DNA of 64,000 nucleotides from JACVRW01 sp963819115 (GCA_963819115.1 CAWFUR010000011.1:1674001-1738000); one strand, 5' to 3'. Shown: positions 17,214-26,857, counted from the first letter of the stretch. The notes: generated from the sequence alone by a model not told the origin. Program-made: numbers and translations.

Positions 17214-18378
17214 CGCGTCCCCCCTCGATGGCCTCCAGCCGCGGCACTCCCCTCCTCGCGGCCTGGCGGCCGCCCGTGGCCGCCACGTTCAGCAGCAGTC
17301 CCATCCCTCCCATCAGCACCACGAGGTTCGTGCTGCCGTAGGAGAGGAAGGGCAACGGCACTCCGGTGAGCGGCGCCATCCCGAGCACCGCGAAGAAGTT
17401 GAGCGTCGCCTGGCACAGGATCAGCGAGGTGATTCCCGCGGCGAGCAGGCGCGAGTGGAGGTCCCGGGCCATCTTCGCCGTACGCAGCCCCGCGTAGGCG
17501 ATCATGCCGTAGAGGAAGATCACGCCCATGATCCCGACGAGGCCGAGCTCCTCGCCGATGATGGCCAGGATCATGTCCGTGTGTGCCTCGGGCAGGTAGA
17601 AGATCTTCTGGACCGACTCCCCCAGGCCGACCCCGAACATCCCGCCCGACCCCAGCGCCGTGAGCGCCTGGACCGCCTGGAAGCCGCTGCCGCCGGCATC
17701 GGCGAACGGATCCACGAACGAGGTGAGCCGGGCGCGCCGGTAGGGCTCGGCCACGGCGAAGATCAGCGCGAGCCCCACCAGTGTCCCCACGATGATGGCC
17801 AGGTTGCGCCGAGGCACTCCGGCCGCCACCAGGAGCGCCCCGATGGAGAAGCAGATCACCATCGCGGTGCCCATGTCGGGCTGCTTCAGCAGGATCCCGC
17901 AGGCCAGCACCACCACCACGAGCAGTGGGTTGACGAGCCCCTTCAGCGTCTTGGTCTGGCGCGGGCGGGCGGCCAGGATCTGGGCGGCGTAGAGGATCAG
18001 GGACAGCTTCAGCAGCTCCGAGGGCTGGAACTGGAGCGGGCCCGCGGCCAGCCAGCGCGTGGCGCCGTTCACCTGCACGCCCACATGGGGCACCATCACC
18101 GCGACCGTGAGCACGAACGAGCCGATCAGGAGCACCGGCGTGAGCGCCTTGATCAGCCTCAGGCCGTGCCGTGAGGTGAAGTGCAGGACGATCAGCCCCA
18201 GGACCCCGCAGAGCACGTAGCGCTTGAGGTAGTACGCCGGGTCGTCCGTCCCGTTCAGGAGCGACTCGGCCGAGCTGGCCGAGTACACCATCACCGCGCC
18301 GAAGGCGAGCAGGCACAGCGTGGCCGTGTAGAGGATCGAATATTCGACCGGTCGCTTGCGGGCGGCACGCGCAGGCAT
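17146..18378 (-). CDS. ftsW: Septal peptidoglycan glycosyltransferase FtsW (SEDS family)
   Basis: This polytopic SEDS protein polymerises lipid II at the septum with its cognate class B PBP. The 410 residues carry about ten membrane helices, the family block NGATRWLAAGPLQFQPSEL, a conserved acidic loop (KQPDMGTA), and LPFLSYGSTNLV near the end. The last 25 residues, rich in Arg and Gly, are encoded within the overlapping start of murG. It follows murD by 30 nt and shares the leftward transcript. Confidence 0.95.
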   Translation of the reverse strand: MPARAARKRPVEYSILYTATLCLLAFGAVMVYSASSAESLLNGTDDPAYYLKRYVLCGVLGLIVLHFTSRHGLRLIKALTPVLLIGSFVLTVAVMVPHVGVQVNGATRWLAAGPLQFQPSELLKLSLILYAAQILAARPRQTKTLKGLVNPLLVVVVLACGILLKQPDMGTAMVICFSIGALLVAAGVPRRNLAIIVGTLVGLALIFAVAEPYRRARLTSFVDPFADAGGSGFQAVQALTALGSGGMFGVGLGESVQKIFYLPEAHTDMILAIIGEELGLVGIMGVIFLYGMIAYAGLRTAKMARDLHSRLLAAGITSLILCQATLNFFAVLGMAPLTGVPLPFLSYGSTNLVVLMGGMGLLLNVAATGGRQAARRGVPRLEAIEGGRDAEGRDRGRRDGRTRRAGARGR

Positions 18379-18408
18379 CCGGGCTCCCTTCGACGCCGGG
18401 GAGCGGAA

Positions 18409-19701
18409 TCATGCCGCCGGCAGCAGACGTCTGAACCGCTCTCCGCGCTCCTCGTAGTCGCGGAACTGGTCGTAGCTCGCACAGGCCGGGGAAAGCAGCA
18501 CCACCTCTCCGGGCGCGGCCGCCTCCGCCGCAGCGGCCACGGCGCTCTCCAGATCCCCGCAGCGGCGCAGGGGAACGGTGCCTTCGAGGTCACGCTCGAG
18601 CTCGTCGGCGGCCTGCCCGATCAGGTATGCGGCCCGGCAGCGGCGGGCCACCGGCTCCCGCAGCCCGCGGAAGCCTCCGCCCTTGAGGCTGCCGCCGAGG
18701 ATCACGTGCACGCCCCCGGGAAACGCCTCGATGCCGCGCCGGGCGGCGGCCACGTTGGTGGCCTTCGAGTCGTTCACGAACAGCACGCCGTGCACGGTTC
18801 CCACCTCCTCGAGGCGATGCGCCACCCCGGCGAAGCCGCGCAGCGCCTCGCGCACCGCGTCCGCGCTCACCCCGGCCGCCAGGGCGGCGGCGGCGGCCCC
18901 CATGGCGTTCTCCAGGTTGTGGGCGCCCCGGAGCCGAACCTCCGAGGTGGCGAGCAGCGGCTCGCCCTCCCAGGTGATGCTCCCGTCCGTCTCAGCAACG
19001 TCCGCACCGGGCGACCCGAAGGTCACCCGCCGGCCGGCGCCGGGCACGGTGACCGTGGGCGGGGCCACGGCCACGTCCTGCGGCTCCTGGCGGGCGAACA
19101 CCCGCAGCTTGGCGTTGCGGTAGCGCTCGAAGGTGCCGTGACGGTCCAGGTGGTCCTCCTCGAGGTTGAGAAGGAGCGCGGTGTCCGGGGCGAAGGCGCT
19201 CGCGTCCTCGAGCTGGAAGCTGGACGTCTCGCACACCACCACGGCCTCCGGATCGAGCGAGCCGACGTGGCTGGACAGCGGGGTGCCCACGTTGCCGGCC
19301 ACGGCCACCGCCGTCCCCGCGGCCCGGAACACCTCTCCGAGCAGCTCCACGGTCGTCGTCTTGCCGTTGGTGCCGGTCACGGCCACGAAGCGGTTTGGCA
19401 GCAGGCGCCAGGCCAACTCCAGCTCACCGTGCACGGGGATGCCGCGCTCCAGCGCGGTGGCCACCACGGGCGCCTCGCGCGGAACCCCCGGGCTCTTCAC
19501 CACGCACCCCACGCCGTCCAGCAGCTCCAGGCCGTCGGTGCCGAGGTGCGCCTCAAGCCCGGCGGGCACGTCGGGGTGGCCGGCGTCGCAGGCGATCACC
19601 CGGCCGTGCGGCCCCAGCATGCGGGCCGCGGCCAGGCCCGACCGCGCTAGGCCCACCACCAGATATGGCCCCTCCGGCAGTGAGGGCCGGCCGTCGCTCA
19701 C
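18409..19701 (-). CDS. murD: UDP-N-acetylmuramoyl-L-alanine-D-glutamate ligase
   Basis: MurD adds D-Glu to UDP-MurNAc-L-Ala. The 430 residues show the N-terminal UDP-binding GLARSGLAAA, the ATP P-loop GTNGKTTT at 110-117, GNVGTPL, and LNLEEDHLDRHGTFERY in the central domain. A GTG start at 19701 follows the mraY stop by 13 nt. Confidence 0.96.
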   Translation of the reverse strand: MSDGRPSLPEGPYLVVGLARSGLAAARMLGPHGRVIACDAGHPDVPAGLEAHLGTDGLELLDGVGCVVKSPGVPREAPVVATALERGIPVHGELELAWRLLPNRFVAVTGTNGKTTTVELLGEVFRAAGTAVAVAGNVGTPLSSHVGSLDPEAVVVCETSSFQLEDASAFAPDTALLLNLEEDHLDRHGTFERYRNAKLRVFARQEPQDVAVAPPTVTVPGAGRRVTFGSPGADVAETDGSITWEGEPLLATSEVRLRGAHNLENAMGAAAAALAAGVSADAVREALRGFAGVAHRLEEVGTVHGVLFVNDSKATNVAAARRGIEAFPGGVHVILGGSLKGGGFRGLREPVARRCRAAYLIGQAADELERDLEGTVPLRRCGDLESAVAAAAEAAAPGEVVLLSPACASYDQFRDYEERGERFRRLLPAA

Positions 19702-19714
19702 AGGCGCGGGCTCA

Positions 19715-20683
19715 CTAGATCGACTGCTGGTAGAGGGTGAAGCCGATGGCCGCGCAGATGGCGGCCACGATCCAGAAGCGCAGGATGATCTTCGTCTCCG
19801 ACCAGCCCATCAGCTCGAAATGGTGGTGGACGGGCGCCATCAGGAACACGCGCCGGCGGAAGCGCTGGAAGGACACCACCTGGATGGCCACGGACAGGGC
19901 CTCGATCACGAAGATGCCGCCGATCAGCACCAGCAGCAGCTCGGTCTTCGTGAGCACCGCCAGCGCGGCGATCGCGCCGCCTAACCCGAGCGAGCCGGTG
20001 TCCCCCATGAACACCGAGGCCGGGAAGGAGTTGAACCACAGGAAGCCCACGCAGGCGCCGACGACGCAGGCGCTGAACAGCGCCAGGTCCGCGTCCCCCT
20101 GGGTGATGAAGGTCATCGCGGTGAAGGTGAGGAAGACGATGGCGCAGCAGCCCGCGGCCAGGCCGTCCAGCCCGTCCGTGAGGTTCACCCCGTTGGTGGC
20201 GCCGGCCAGGACCAGGAAGATCAGCACGGGATAGAGCAGGCCCAGGTCCACCGAGGCGTCCACGTAGCGCAGGTTCAGGCTGTCCGTGAGCCCCACCCAC
20301 TTCGTCACGGCCAGCCAGAGCGCTATCGCTGTAACGCCCTGCACGATCAGCTTCGTGCGACCCGAGACCCCGAGCGACCGGCGCTGGCGGAGCTTCGTCA
20401 CGTCGTCGGCAAAGCCGAGCGCGGCCATGGCCAGCGTGGTGCCGATCACGCACATGCTGGCCGCGCGGTACTCGGACAGGATCAGGAACGGGACGCAGAT
20501 GGCCAGGAGGATCGCCAGCCCGCCCATCGTGGGAGTGCCGGCCTTCCCGGCGTGTCCCGCGGGGCCCTCCTCGCGGATGTGCTGCCCGAACTCCTGGGCG
20601 CGCAGGAAGTCGATGAAGCGCGGCCCGACGAACATGCATATGAACAGGGAGCCCATGCCCCCGATCAGGATCTCCCCGAGCAT
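19715..20683 (-). CDS. mraY: Phospho-N-acetylmuramoyl-pentapeptide transferase
   Basis: MraY makes lipid I by moving phospho-MurNAc-pentapeptide to undecaprenyl phosphate. The 322-residue membrane protein (about ten helices) contains AGTPTMGG, the first Asp-rich motif GFADDVTKL, NLTDGLDGLA, FMGDTGSLGLGG, and the cytoplasmic MAPVHHHFEL loop. All catalytic-site motifs are intact. Its ATG shares a base with the murF stop (TGATG). Confidence 0.97.
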   Translation of the reverse strand: MLGEILIGGMGSLFICMFVGPRFIDFLRAQEFGQHIREEGPAGHAGKAGTPTMGGLAILLAICVPFLILSEYRAASMCVIGTTLAMAALGFADDVTKLRQRRSLGVSGRTKLIVQGVTAIALWLAVTKWVGLTDSLNLRYVDASVDLGLLYPVLIFLVLAGATNGVNLTDGLDGLAAGCCAIVFLTFTAMTFITQGDADLALFSACVVGACVGFLWFNSFPASVFMGDTGSLGLGGAIAALAVLTKTELLLVLIGGIFVIEALSVAIQVVSFQRFRRRVFLMAPVHHHFELMGWSETKIILRFWIVAAICAAIGFTLYQQSI

Positions 20684-22002
20684 CAGGAGTTGGCCAGAAC
20701 CCGTTCGAGGCCCGCGGAGCGCGAGCCCTTGACGAGCACCCGGTCGCCAGACCGGGCCACCTCCTCGAGCAGCGCGGCGGCCTCCTCCGGCGAGGCCACG
20801 GGGAGAACCTCCCCCTGAAAGCCCTCGGCGTAGGCCAGCGCCTCGCGCCCCACAGGCACCAGAACGTCGATCTCCCGCGCGGCCGCGTGCTCCCCGATCG
20901 CCCGGTGGAAGTCCTCCGAGCCCTCCCCCAGCTCGGCCATGGTGCCGAGCACCGCAATCCGGCGCTCGGCCGGGCTGGCGGCGAGGTGATCGAGGGCGGC
21001 GCGCATCGACATCGGGTTGGCGTTGTAGCAGTCGTTCACGACCTCAACCCCGCCCGGGAGCTCCACCACCTGGCCGCGCAGGGAGGAGAAGCGCACGTCC
21101 ACCCGGCCCCCCACGGCCACCCCCAGGGCGCCCGCGGCGGCCACGGCGGCAAGGGTATTCAGGAGGTTGTGCGGCTCGTCGTAGGCCAGGTCCAGCTCCA
21201 CCCGCTCGCCGCGGGCCTCGATCTCGGCCCGGCCGGACGAGTACGAAAGCAGCTGCACCTGTCCGCCGGGGCCGAACGACCAGGTGTCGAGGTCGTCGCG
21301 CCGGTGCGCCTCCAACAGCGGCTCACGCGCCGGGAGCACGCAGGCGGCGCCGGGCCGGAGGTCGCGGACCAGCTCGGCCTTCGCCGCGGCCACGCGCTCA
21401 ACCGTATGGAGCAGCGCCAGGTGCACCGGGCCGACGTTCACGATCACGCCCACGTCGGGCTCGGCGATGGCCGTGAGCTCGGCGATCTCGCCCTCGCCGC
21501 GCATGGCCATCTCGAGCACCACCACCTCCGTGCCGCCCGGCGCCTCGAGCAGGGTCAGCGGCAGGCCGATCTGGTTGTTGAAGTTCTCCCGTGTGGCGTA
21601 GGTGGCCACCTGCGGTCTCAGGAGCCCGGCCAGGATGTCCTTGGTGGAGGTCTTGCCGGTGGAGCCCGTGATGCCCACGACCCGGCATCCGAGCTCGCGC
21701 CGCCAGCCCCGGGCCAGGGCGCCGAGCGCGTCCAGCGGGTCCGCGGCCGCAATCACGATGCCGGATGCGTGGTCCGGTGCATGCTCGGGAGCCACCAGCA
21801 CTCCCCAGGCGCCCGCGGCCAGCGCCTGCTCGGCGTAGGCCCCGCCGTCCTCGCGCTCCCCCGGGAGGCCGACGAAGAGGTCCCCTGGCTCTATCGCTCG
21901 GGTGTCGATCACCGCGCGGTTGGGCCCCGGCGCGGCGGGATCGCCGCTGCGGAGCTCGCCACCCGCCTCCTGCGCCACGCGGCCGGCGCTCAACTCGATC
22001 AC
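20683..22002 (-). CDS. murF: UDP-N-acetylmuramoyl-tripeptide-D-alanyl-D-alanine ligase
   Basis: MurF adds D-Ala-D-Ala to complete the UDP-MurNAc-pentapeptide. The 439 residues contain DTRAIEPGDLFVGLPG at the N-terminus, the P-loop GSTGKTST (113-120), and the MurF-specific NDCYNANPMSMRAAL. A GTG start overlaps the murE stop by 4 nt. The enzymes needed to turn UDP-MurNAc into lipid II are all encoded between 8.4 and 23.4 kb. Confidence 0.96.
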   Translation of the reverse strand: MIELSAGRVAQEAGGELRSGDPAAPGPNRAVIDTRAIEPGDLFVGLPGEREDGGAYAEQALAAGAWGVLVAPEHAPDHASGIVIAAADPLDALGALARGWRRELGCRVVGITGSTGKTSTKDILAGLLRPQVATYATRENFNNQIGLPLTLLEAPGGTEVVVLEMAMRGEGEIAELTAIAEPDVGVIVNVGPVHLALLHTVERVAAAKAELVRDLRPGAACVLPAREPLLEAHRRDDLDTWSFGPGGQVQLLSYSSGRAEIEARGERVELDLAYDEPHNLLNTLAAVAAAGALGVAVGGRVDVRFSSLRGQVVELPGGVEVVNDCYNANPMSMRAALDHLAASPAERRIAVLGTMAELGEGSEDFHRAIGEHAAAREIDVLVPVGREALAYAEGFQGEVLPVASPEEAAALLEEVARSGDRVLVKGSRSAGLERVLANS

Positions 22003-23420
22003 GCGGGCGCCGCCAGCCGAGCGCGCAGGGCCTCGCGCACCACGGTCACGTCGTCAAAGGGCTCCTTGCGTCCCTGCTCGAACTCCTGGCCCTGCTCGTG
22101 TCCCTTGCCGGCCACCACCACCACGTCACCCGGGCCCGCCTCGGCCACGGCGAGGGAGATCGCGCGCCGGCGGTCCACCTCGCGGAGAGCTCCCTCCCCG
22201 ACCCCGGCGATCACCTCGTCCACGATCGCGTCCGGATCCTCGCTCCGGGGGTTGTCGGAGGTCACGATGGACAGGTCGGCCAGGCGCCGCGCCGCGTCGC
22301 CCATAAGCGGGCGCTTGGACCGGTCGCGGTCACCGCCGGCGCCGAACACCACCAACAGCCGTCCACGGGTGATCTCGCGGGCCGCGCGCAGCACGTTCTC
22401 GAGCGAGTCCGGAGTGTGCGCGTAGTCCACCAGCACGCCGAAGTCCTGCCCCTCGTCCACGGGCTCGAAGCGCCCGGGCACGCGACCGAACTCCGGGAGG
22501 GCGGCCTCGATCGTGTCCATCGGCACGCCGAGGGCGCGGGCCACGGCCACCGCGGCCAGGACGTTCTGGACGTTGAACAGGCCGGGCAGCGGCGAGCGGA
22601 GCTCCACGGCGCCCTCCGAACCCTCGAGCGTGAACTCGGAGCCCGTGAGGTCGAAGCGCACGCCGCGGGCCCGGTAGTCGGCGTCGCGATCGATCGCGAA
22701 CGTGGTGGACGCGGTGTCCGCGGCGATCCGCCTGCCCCACGGGTCGTCCACGTTCACCACCGCAGGCCCGGGCCCCTCGAACAGCCGCCGCTTGGCCGCG
22801 AAGTAGTCGTCCATCGTCGGGTGGAAGTCGAGGTGGTCCTGAGTCAGGTTGGTGAACACCCGGCAGGCGAAGTGGATACCGGTGGCGCGGCCGAGCTCGA
22901 GGGCGTGTGAGGACACCTCCATCACGCAGGCCCGGTCGCCGGCGTCCAGCATGCGCCGGAAGGTGGCCTGGAGGTCGATCGCCTCCGGTGTGGTGCGCTC
23001 GACCTCCTCCTCCACTCCGCCCACGACCTGCTTCACGGTGCCGAGCAGGCCGGTGCGGCGCCCGTCCGCCTCCAGCAGGTGCCGGACGAGGAAGGCCGTG
23101 GTGGTCTTCCCGTTGGTGCCGGTGATGCCGACGACCTCGAGCGTCGACGTGGGGTCGCCCTGGAAGCGGGCCGCCGCGGGTCCCATCGCGGCGCGCACGT
23201 CGGGGACCACGATCTCGGGCACGCCGAGGCCGAGGGGACGCTCGCAGACCAGGGCCACGGCCCCCCGCTCCACCGCCTGGGGAGCGAAATCGTGGCCGTC
23301 CGACCGGAACCCGGGCACACAGAAAAAGAGCGTCCCCGGAGTGACGCTCGTGCTCGAATAGGCGAGTCCCGAGACCTCGATCTCGGGAGCTCCATTCCCC
23401 ATCAGCTCCTGGAGGGTCAT
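21999..23420 (-). CDS. murE: UDP-MurNAc-tripeptide ligase (meso-diaminopimelate adding)
   Basis: MurE adds the third stem-peptide residue. The 473 residues carry SSTSVTPGTLFFCVPG, the P-loop GTNGKTTT (101-108), a Lys-containing loop DDYFAAKRRLF (carbamylated-lysine region) and the specificity motif DNPR at about 389-392. DNPR is the known signature of enzymes using meso-diaminopimelate; lysine-type enzymes differ here. A cell wall cross-linked through mDAP is therefore expected. It heads the murE-murG transcript, with a 199-nt divergent gap to the coiled-coil gene. Confidence 0.96.
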   Translation of the reverse strand: MTLQELMGNGAPEIEVSGLAYSSTSVTPGTLFFCVPGFRSDGHDFAPQAVERGAVALVCERPLGLGVPEIVVPDVRAAMGPAAARFQGDPTSTLEVVGITGTNGKTTTAFLVRHLLEADGRRTGLLGTVKQVVGGVEEEVERTTPEAIDLQATFRRMLDAGDRACVMEVSSHALELGRATGIHFACRVFTNLTQDHLDFHPTMDDYFAAKRRLFEGPGPAVVNVDDPWGRRIAADTASTTFAIDRDADYRARGVRFDLTGSEFTLEGSEGAVELRSPLPGLFNVQNVLAAVAVARALGVPMDTIEAALPEFGRVPGRFEPVDEGQDFGVLVDYAHTPDSLENVLRAAREITRGRLLVVFGAGGDRDRSKRPLMGDAARRLADLSIVTSDNPRSEDPDAIVDEVIAGVGEGALREVDRRRAISLAVAEAGPGDVVVVAGKGHEQGQEFEQGRKEPFDDVTVVREALRARLAAPA

Positions 23421-23619
23421 GGTGCGGGATGAGTGTACCCCGGCATTCCGTCGTCTTTAGGACGCGTGGGCTCATCACGCCGCCCCGCGCGGCCGATGGA
23501 CTCTTCGTGTGCGCCACCGTGTCCGGCGCGCCCGCTGAGGCACCCCTGCGCAAGTCCGTGAGCCTCATCGAGGCGCCTTCGCGGCCCGACCGGGCCGAAC
23601 CCCCTGCGGGGCCGTCTTC

Positions 23620-25188
23620 GTGAGCGCGCACGCGCTGTTCAGCGCGGGATCGGCCCCGCCGGGCGTAACGCCCCCCACTGAGCGGTCCGGGCGCGGCGGC
23701 TTCCTCAGCGACGTGATCGTGGATCTTGGCTTCGCCGACCGGGCAACGGTGGAGCAGGCGGTGCGCGCCGCGCGCAGCCCGGGCACCACCGTGGCCCGCG
23801 TGCTGGTGGAGCGCGGCGACATCACCGAGGACCAGCTCGCCCACGCCACCGCCGAGCGCCACGGGCTGGCCTACGTGGACCTGGACGCCTACGAGGTGGA
23901 GCCCGCGGCGGCCAACCTGCTCGGCCCCGTTGCCTCACGCCGCTACCAGGCAGTCGGCATCTCGTGCGCCGAGGACACCGTGCTGGTGGCGATGGCCGAC
24001 CCTGCGGACCCGCTCAGCATCAAGGACATCGCCGAGCTCACCGGGATGTCGGTGGTCCCGGCGGTGGCCCCGGCGCCGGCGATCCTCGCCCTGGTGGAAC
24101 TCCTGCCCCTGCCCGACACCGAGCGCGGACCGGTGGGGGTGCCCACCGAGGCAGCTCCCGCGGAGGCACCGCCCGGGCCGACATCGGCGCCGGACAGCCC
24201 GAGCGAGCTGGAGGAGGCGCGCTCACGCCTCGCGGCCACGGCCGGCGAGCTGGAGGCCCAGGCCGGCCTGACGGTGGAGCTCGAGCATGAGGTGGAATCC
24301 CTGCGCGGCCGGCTCGCAGCCGCCGAGGACGAGCGCGAGCGCGCCGCGAAGCACACCCGCCGCCTGGAGGCCCGCGTGGAGGAGCTCCGCGCCGCGCCGG
24401 AGACCTCGCCCGGGGAGGACGAGCTCAGGGAGCTGGCGGACCTCCGGACAAGGCTGGTGGACACGGAGCGCGCCCTGGAGGCGACCCGGGGCGACGCCGC
24501 GCGCGTCGAGGCGCTCGCGGAGCGACTGGCCACGGCAGAGGCCGAGCTCGAGAACGCGCGGCGCGTCTCACAGGAGCGCGAACGGGAGCTCCGGGCCGCG
24601 CAGACCGAGGTGGAGGCGCGGTCCAGCGAGCTGGCCGTGCTGCGGGACAAGCTCACCGGCGCGGAGACCGACGCGGTGCGCCGCCGGGCCGAGGCCGACG
24701 CCCGCCGCGCGGAGCTCGAGTCCGCGCGGGCGCGGACCGAGGCGGCCGAGCGAGCGGGCGAGGACGCCCGCGCACGGGCCGCCGAGGCTCAGGCCGAGGC
24801 GGAGGCGGCCCGGACCCGGGCCGCGGAGGCCGAACGCGGCGTCCAGGAGGCGCGCGTGCGGGTGGAGGAGCTCCAGGCGGCCGACCGCCGCGCGGAGCAG
24901 GCCCGCCTCGCCCTGGCGGCCCTGCGCGAGGAGTCGGAGCGCGAGCGCGAGCACCACGCGCTCGAGATGCGCGACCTGCGCGCCAAGGCCGGCTCGGAGG
25001 AACGGCGGCGCCGGATGCTCGAGGAACGGCTCTCCGAGGTGGAGGGCGGCGTGTTCGCGGCCGAGCGCGCGTTCGAGGAGCTGCGACAGGCCCAGCGGCG
25101 CATGCGCGGGTCGCTGCGGGCGCTCACCGAGCCTGATCCCGCCGACGAAGCCCCGCGGCCGAGGGAGGAGCGCAGGCCCGATCGGTGA
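23620..25188 (+). CDS. MshEN-like domain fused to a long coiled coil
   Basis: 522 residues. Residues about 28-155 resemble the N-terminal (MshEN/T2SSE-N) domain of type II secretion and pilus ATPases: FLSDVIVDLGFADRATVEQA, then a second helical unit LVERGDITEDQLAHATAERHGLAYVDL. No ATPase domain follows. Instead, residues about 190-500 are an almost uninterrupted Ala/Glu/Arg coiled coil. Some MshEN domains bind c-di-GMP (established for MshE); whether this one does is unknown. The position between murE and ftsI suggests a division or polar-scaffold role (inference). The last residues and the TGA lie inside a REP-like element. GTG start, about 200 nt from divergent murE. Confidence 0.75.
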   Translation: MSAHALFSAGSAPPGVTPPTERSGRGGFLSDVIVDLGFADRATVEQAVRAARSPGTTVARVLVERGDITEDQLAHATAERHGLAYVDLDAYEVEPAAANLLGPVASRRYQAVGISCAEDTVLVAMADPADPLSIKDIAELTGMSVVPAVAPAPAILALVELLPLPDTERGPVGVPTEAAPAEAPPGPTSAPDSPSELEEARSRLAATAGELEAQAGLTVELEHEVESLRGRLAAAEDERERAAKHTRRLEARVEELRAAPETSPGEDELRELADLRTRLVDTERALEATRGDAARVEALAERLATAEAELENARRVSQERERELRAAQTEVEARSSELAVLRDKLTGAETDAVRRRAEADARRAELESARARTEAAERAGEDARARAAEAQAEAEAARTRAAEAERGVQEARVRVEELQAADRRAEQARLALAALREESEREREHHALEMRDLRAKAGSEERRRRMLEERLSEVEGGVFAAERAFEELRQAQRRMRGSLRALTEPDPADEAPRPREERRPDR

Positions 25189-25210
25189 TCGGGCCGAGCA
25201 CCGGACCATG
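25155..25210. repeat. REP-like palindromic element between convergent genes
   Basis: Contains CCCGATCGGTGATCGGG, a 7-bp stem with a 3-nt loop, flanked by GGAGGAGCGCAG on the left and CGAGCACCGGACCATG on the right. It supplies the stop codon of the coiled-coil gene (TGA in the loop) and ends 6 nt before the ftsI stop. It could serve as a bidirectional terminator. Its left flank CCGCGGCC is shared with the copy at 33209. Confidence 0.75.
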
Positions 25211-25215
25211 CCTTC

Positions 25216-26856
25216 TTAATCCGGGGGGATCTTGAGGTACGGCAGCGCGAACTCGGCGATGCGCTCGAACGCCGGAGCGGCCACCGTGCCGCCGTAGTGG
25301 TCGCCCTGGGGCTCGTCGACCATCACGGCCACCAGCAGGCGGGGGTCGCGCGCCGGGGCGTAGCCGATGAAGGAGGCCACGAACTTGGTCTTGGAGTAGC
25401 CGCCGTCGGCATCGGGCTTCTCCGCTGTCCCGGTCTTGCCGGCCAGCTTGTACCCCTCCACCTGGGCCTCCTGCGCCGTTCCGCCCGGGCCGAGCACCCC
25501 CTCGAGCATGCTCGACACCTCCTCCGCCGTGCGGCTCGAGATGACCCTGCGGCCGGGCTTCCTGGCGCCCTGGATGATGTAGGGCTCGTGCAGGACGCCC
25601 TTGTCGGCGATCGCGGTGTAGGCCGCGGCCATCTGCATCGGCGTGACGGCCAGGCCCTGCCCGATCGGGAGGTTGCCGATCGAGGATCCCGAGTAGTCCT
25701 TGGCCCGGGGGACGATCCCGCGCTCCTCGCCGGGCAGCTCGATCCCGGTCGGCTTGCCGAAGCCGAAGCGGTGGACCCAGTTGTCGAAGCGCCGGTCGCC
25801 CAGCCTCATGCCGATCTTCACCGCGCCGACGTTCGATGACTGGGCCAGGATGTCCGACGTGCGGAGCGTCACCGTGCCGCGGTCGTGAGCTTCGCCGATC
25901 GTCCGGTCGGCCACCTTGATCTCCGGTGGGAGCACGAACGGCGTGTCGGGGGTGATCAGGCGGTCCTGCAGCGCCCCGGCCACGGTGAAGGCCTTGAAGG
26001 TGGAGCCGGGCTCGTAGCTCACGGCCACGGAACGGTCCTGGCGCGCGTAGGCGGGCGCGCCCCCGATGTCGTTGGCGTTCACGCGCGGCCAGTTGGCCAG
26101 CGCGAGCACGGCGCCGCTGCGGGGGTCGAGCACGAGAGCGGTGGCGCCGCGGGGCCGGTATGTGGACCCCACATCGCTGAGCACCTGCTCCGCCCGCTCC
26201 TGGATGGCCGAGTCGATGGTCAGGTGGAGGTTCTCGCCCGGAGAGGCGCGCTTGGTCTCCACCATGCTCACCGGCTGGCCCAGCGCGTCCTTCACCACCC
26301 GGCGCCGGCCGTCCTGGCCGCGCAGCGTGCCGTCCTGCCCGTACTCGAGCCCGGAGAGGCCGTTGTTGTCGACCCCCACGCTTCCCAGGACCTGTGATGC
26401 CAGCCAGCCCTGCGGGTAGCTGCGCTTGGCCTCGGTCACCGTGCCGATGCCCTCGATCTTGAGGTCCTGGACCTTGTGCGCGAGCCAGGAGTCCATCTTG
26501 CGGCGGAGGTAGACGAAGCCCTGACGCCGATCGCTCAGCTTCTTCAGGAGGTCTTCCTCGGGCCGGTGGATGAGCGGCGCCAGGGTCGAGGCCACCTTCA
26601 CCGGGTCCTTGATCAGGAAGGGGTTGGCGAAAACGGTCACCGCGTCCTCGGAAACGGCCAGCTCGAGCCCGTGCCGATCGAAGATCGTGCCCCGGCGTGC
26701 GGTGACCGTGAGGTCCTCCTCCTGCTGGCTCGCGGCGCGGGCGGACAGCGACCCGGCCCGCACCGTGCCGATCCAGATCGCCCTTACGGTGGCGATGCCG
26801 AGGAGCGCCAGAAAGACGGCGAAGAGGAGTCCGATCCGGCGCTCGACCAGCCGCAC
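25216..26856 (-). CDS. ftsI: Class B penicillin-binding protein, septal transpeptidase
   Basis: FtsI/PBP3 cross-links septal peptidoglycan as partner of FtsW. The 546-residue product has an N-terminal membrane helix (about 8-28), the pedestal opening TARRGTIFDRHG, and the transpeptidase motifs SxxK (S285-K288 in PGSTFK), SxN (S340-N342) and KTG (474-476). No PASTA domains follow the catalytic domain. A GTG start lies 1 nt after the ftsL stop. It is the last gene of mraZ-rsmH-ftsL-ftsI. Confidence 0.95.
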   Translation of the reverse strand: MRLVERRIGLLFAVFLALLGIATVRAIWIGTVRAGSLSARAASQQEEDLTVTARRGTIFDRHGLELAVSEDAVTVFANPFLIKDPVKVASTLAPLIHRPEEDLLKKLSDRRQGFVYLRRKMDSWLAHKVQDLKIEGIGTVTEAKRSYPQGWLASQVLGSVGVDNNGLSGLEYGQDGTLRGQDGRRRVVKDALGQPVSMVETKRASPGENLHLTIDSAIQERAEQVLSDVGSTYRPRGATALVLDPRSGAVLALANWPRVNANDIGGAPAYARQDRSVAVSYEPGSTFKAFTVAGALQDRLITPDTPFVLPPEIKVADRTIGEAHDRGTVTLRTSDILAQSSNVGAVKIGMRLGDRRFDNWVHRFGFGKPTGIELPGEERGIVPRAKDYSGSSIGNLPIGQGLAVTPMQMAAAYTAIADKGVLHEPYIIQGARKPGRRVISSRTAEEVSSMLEGVLGPGGTAQEAQVEGYKLAGKTGTAEKPDADGGYSKTKFVASFIGYAPARDPRLLVAVMVDEPQGDHYGGTVAAPAFERIAEFALPYLKIPPD

Positions 26857-26857
26857 G

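Noticed and set aside
23429..23623. 64-residue open frame before the MshEN/coiled-coil gene
   Set aside because: Overlaps the next start as GTGA, but it has no family similarity, signal peptide or ribosome-binding site, and much of it lies in the divergent promoter region.
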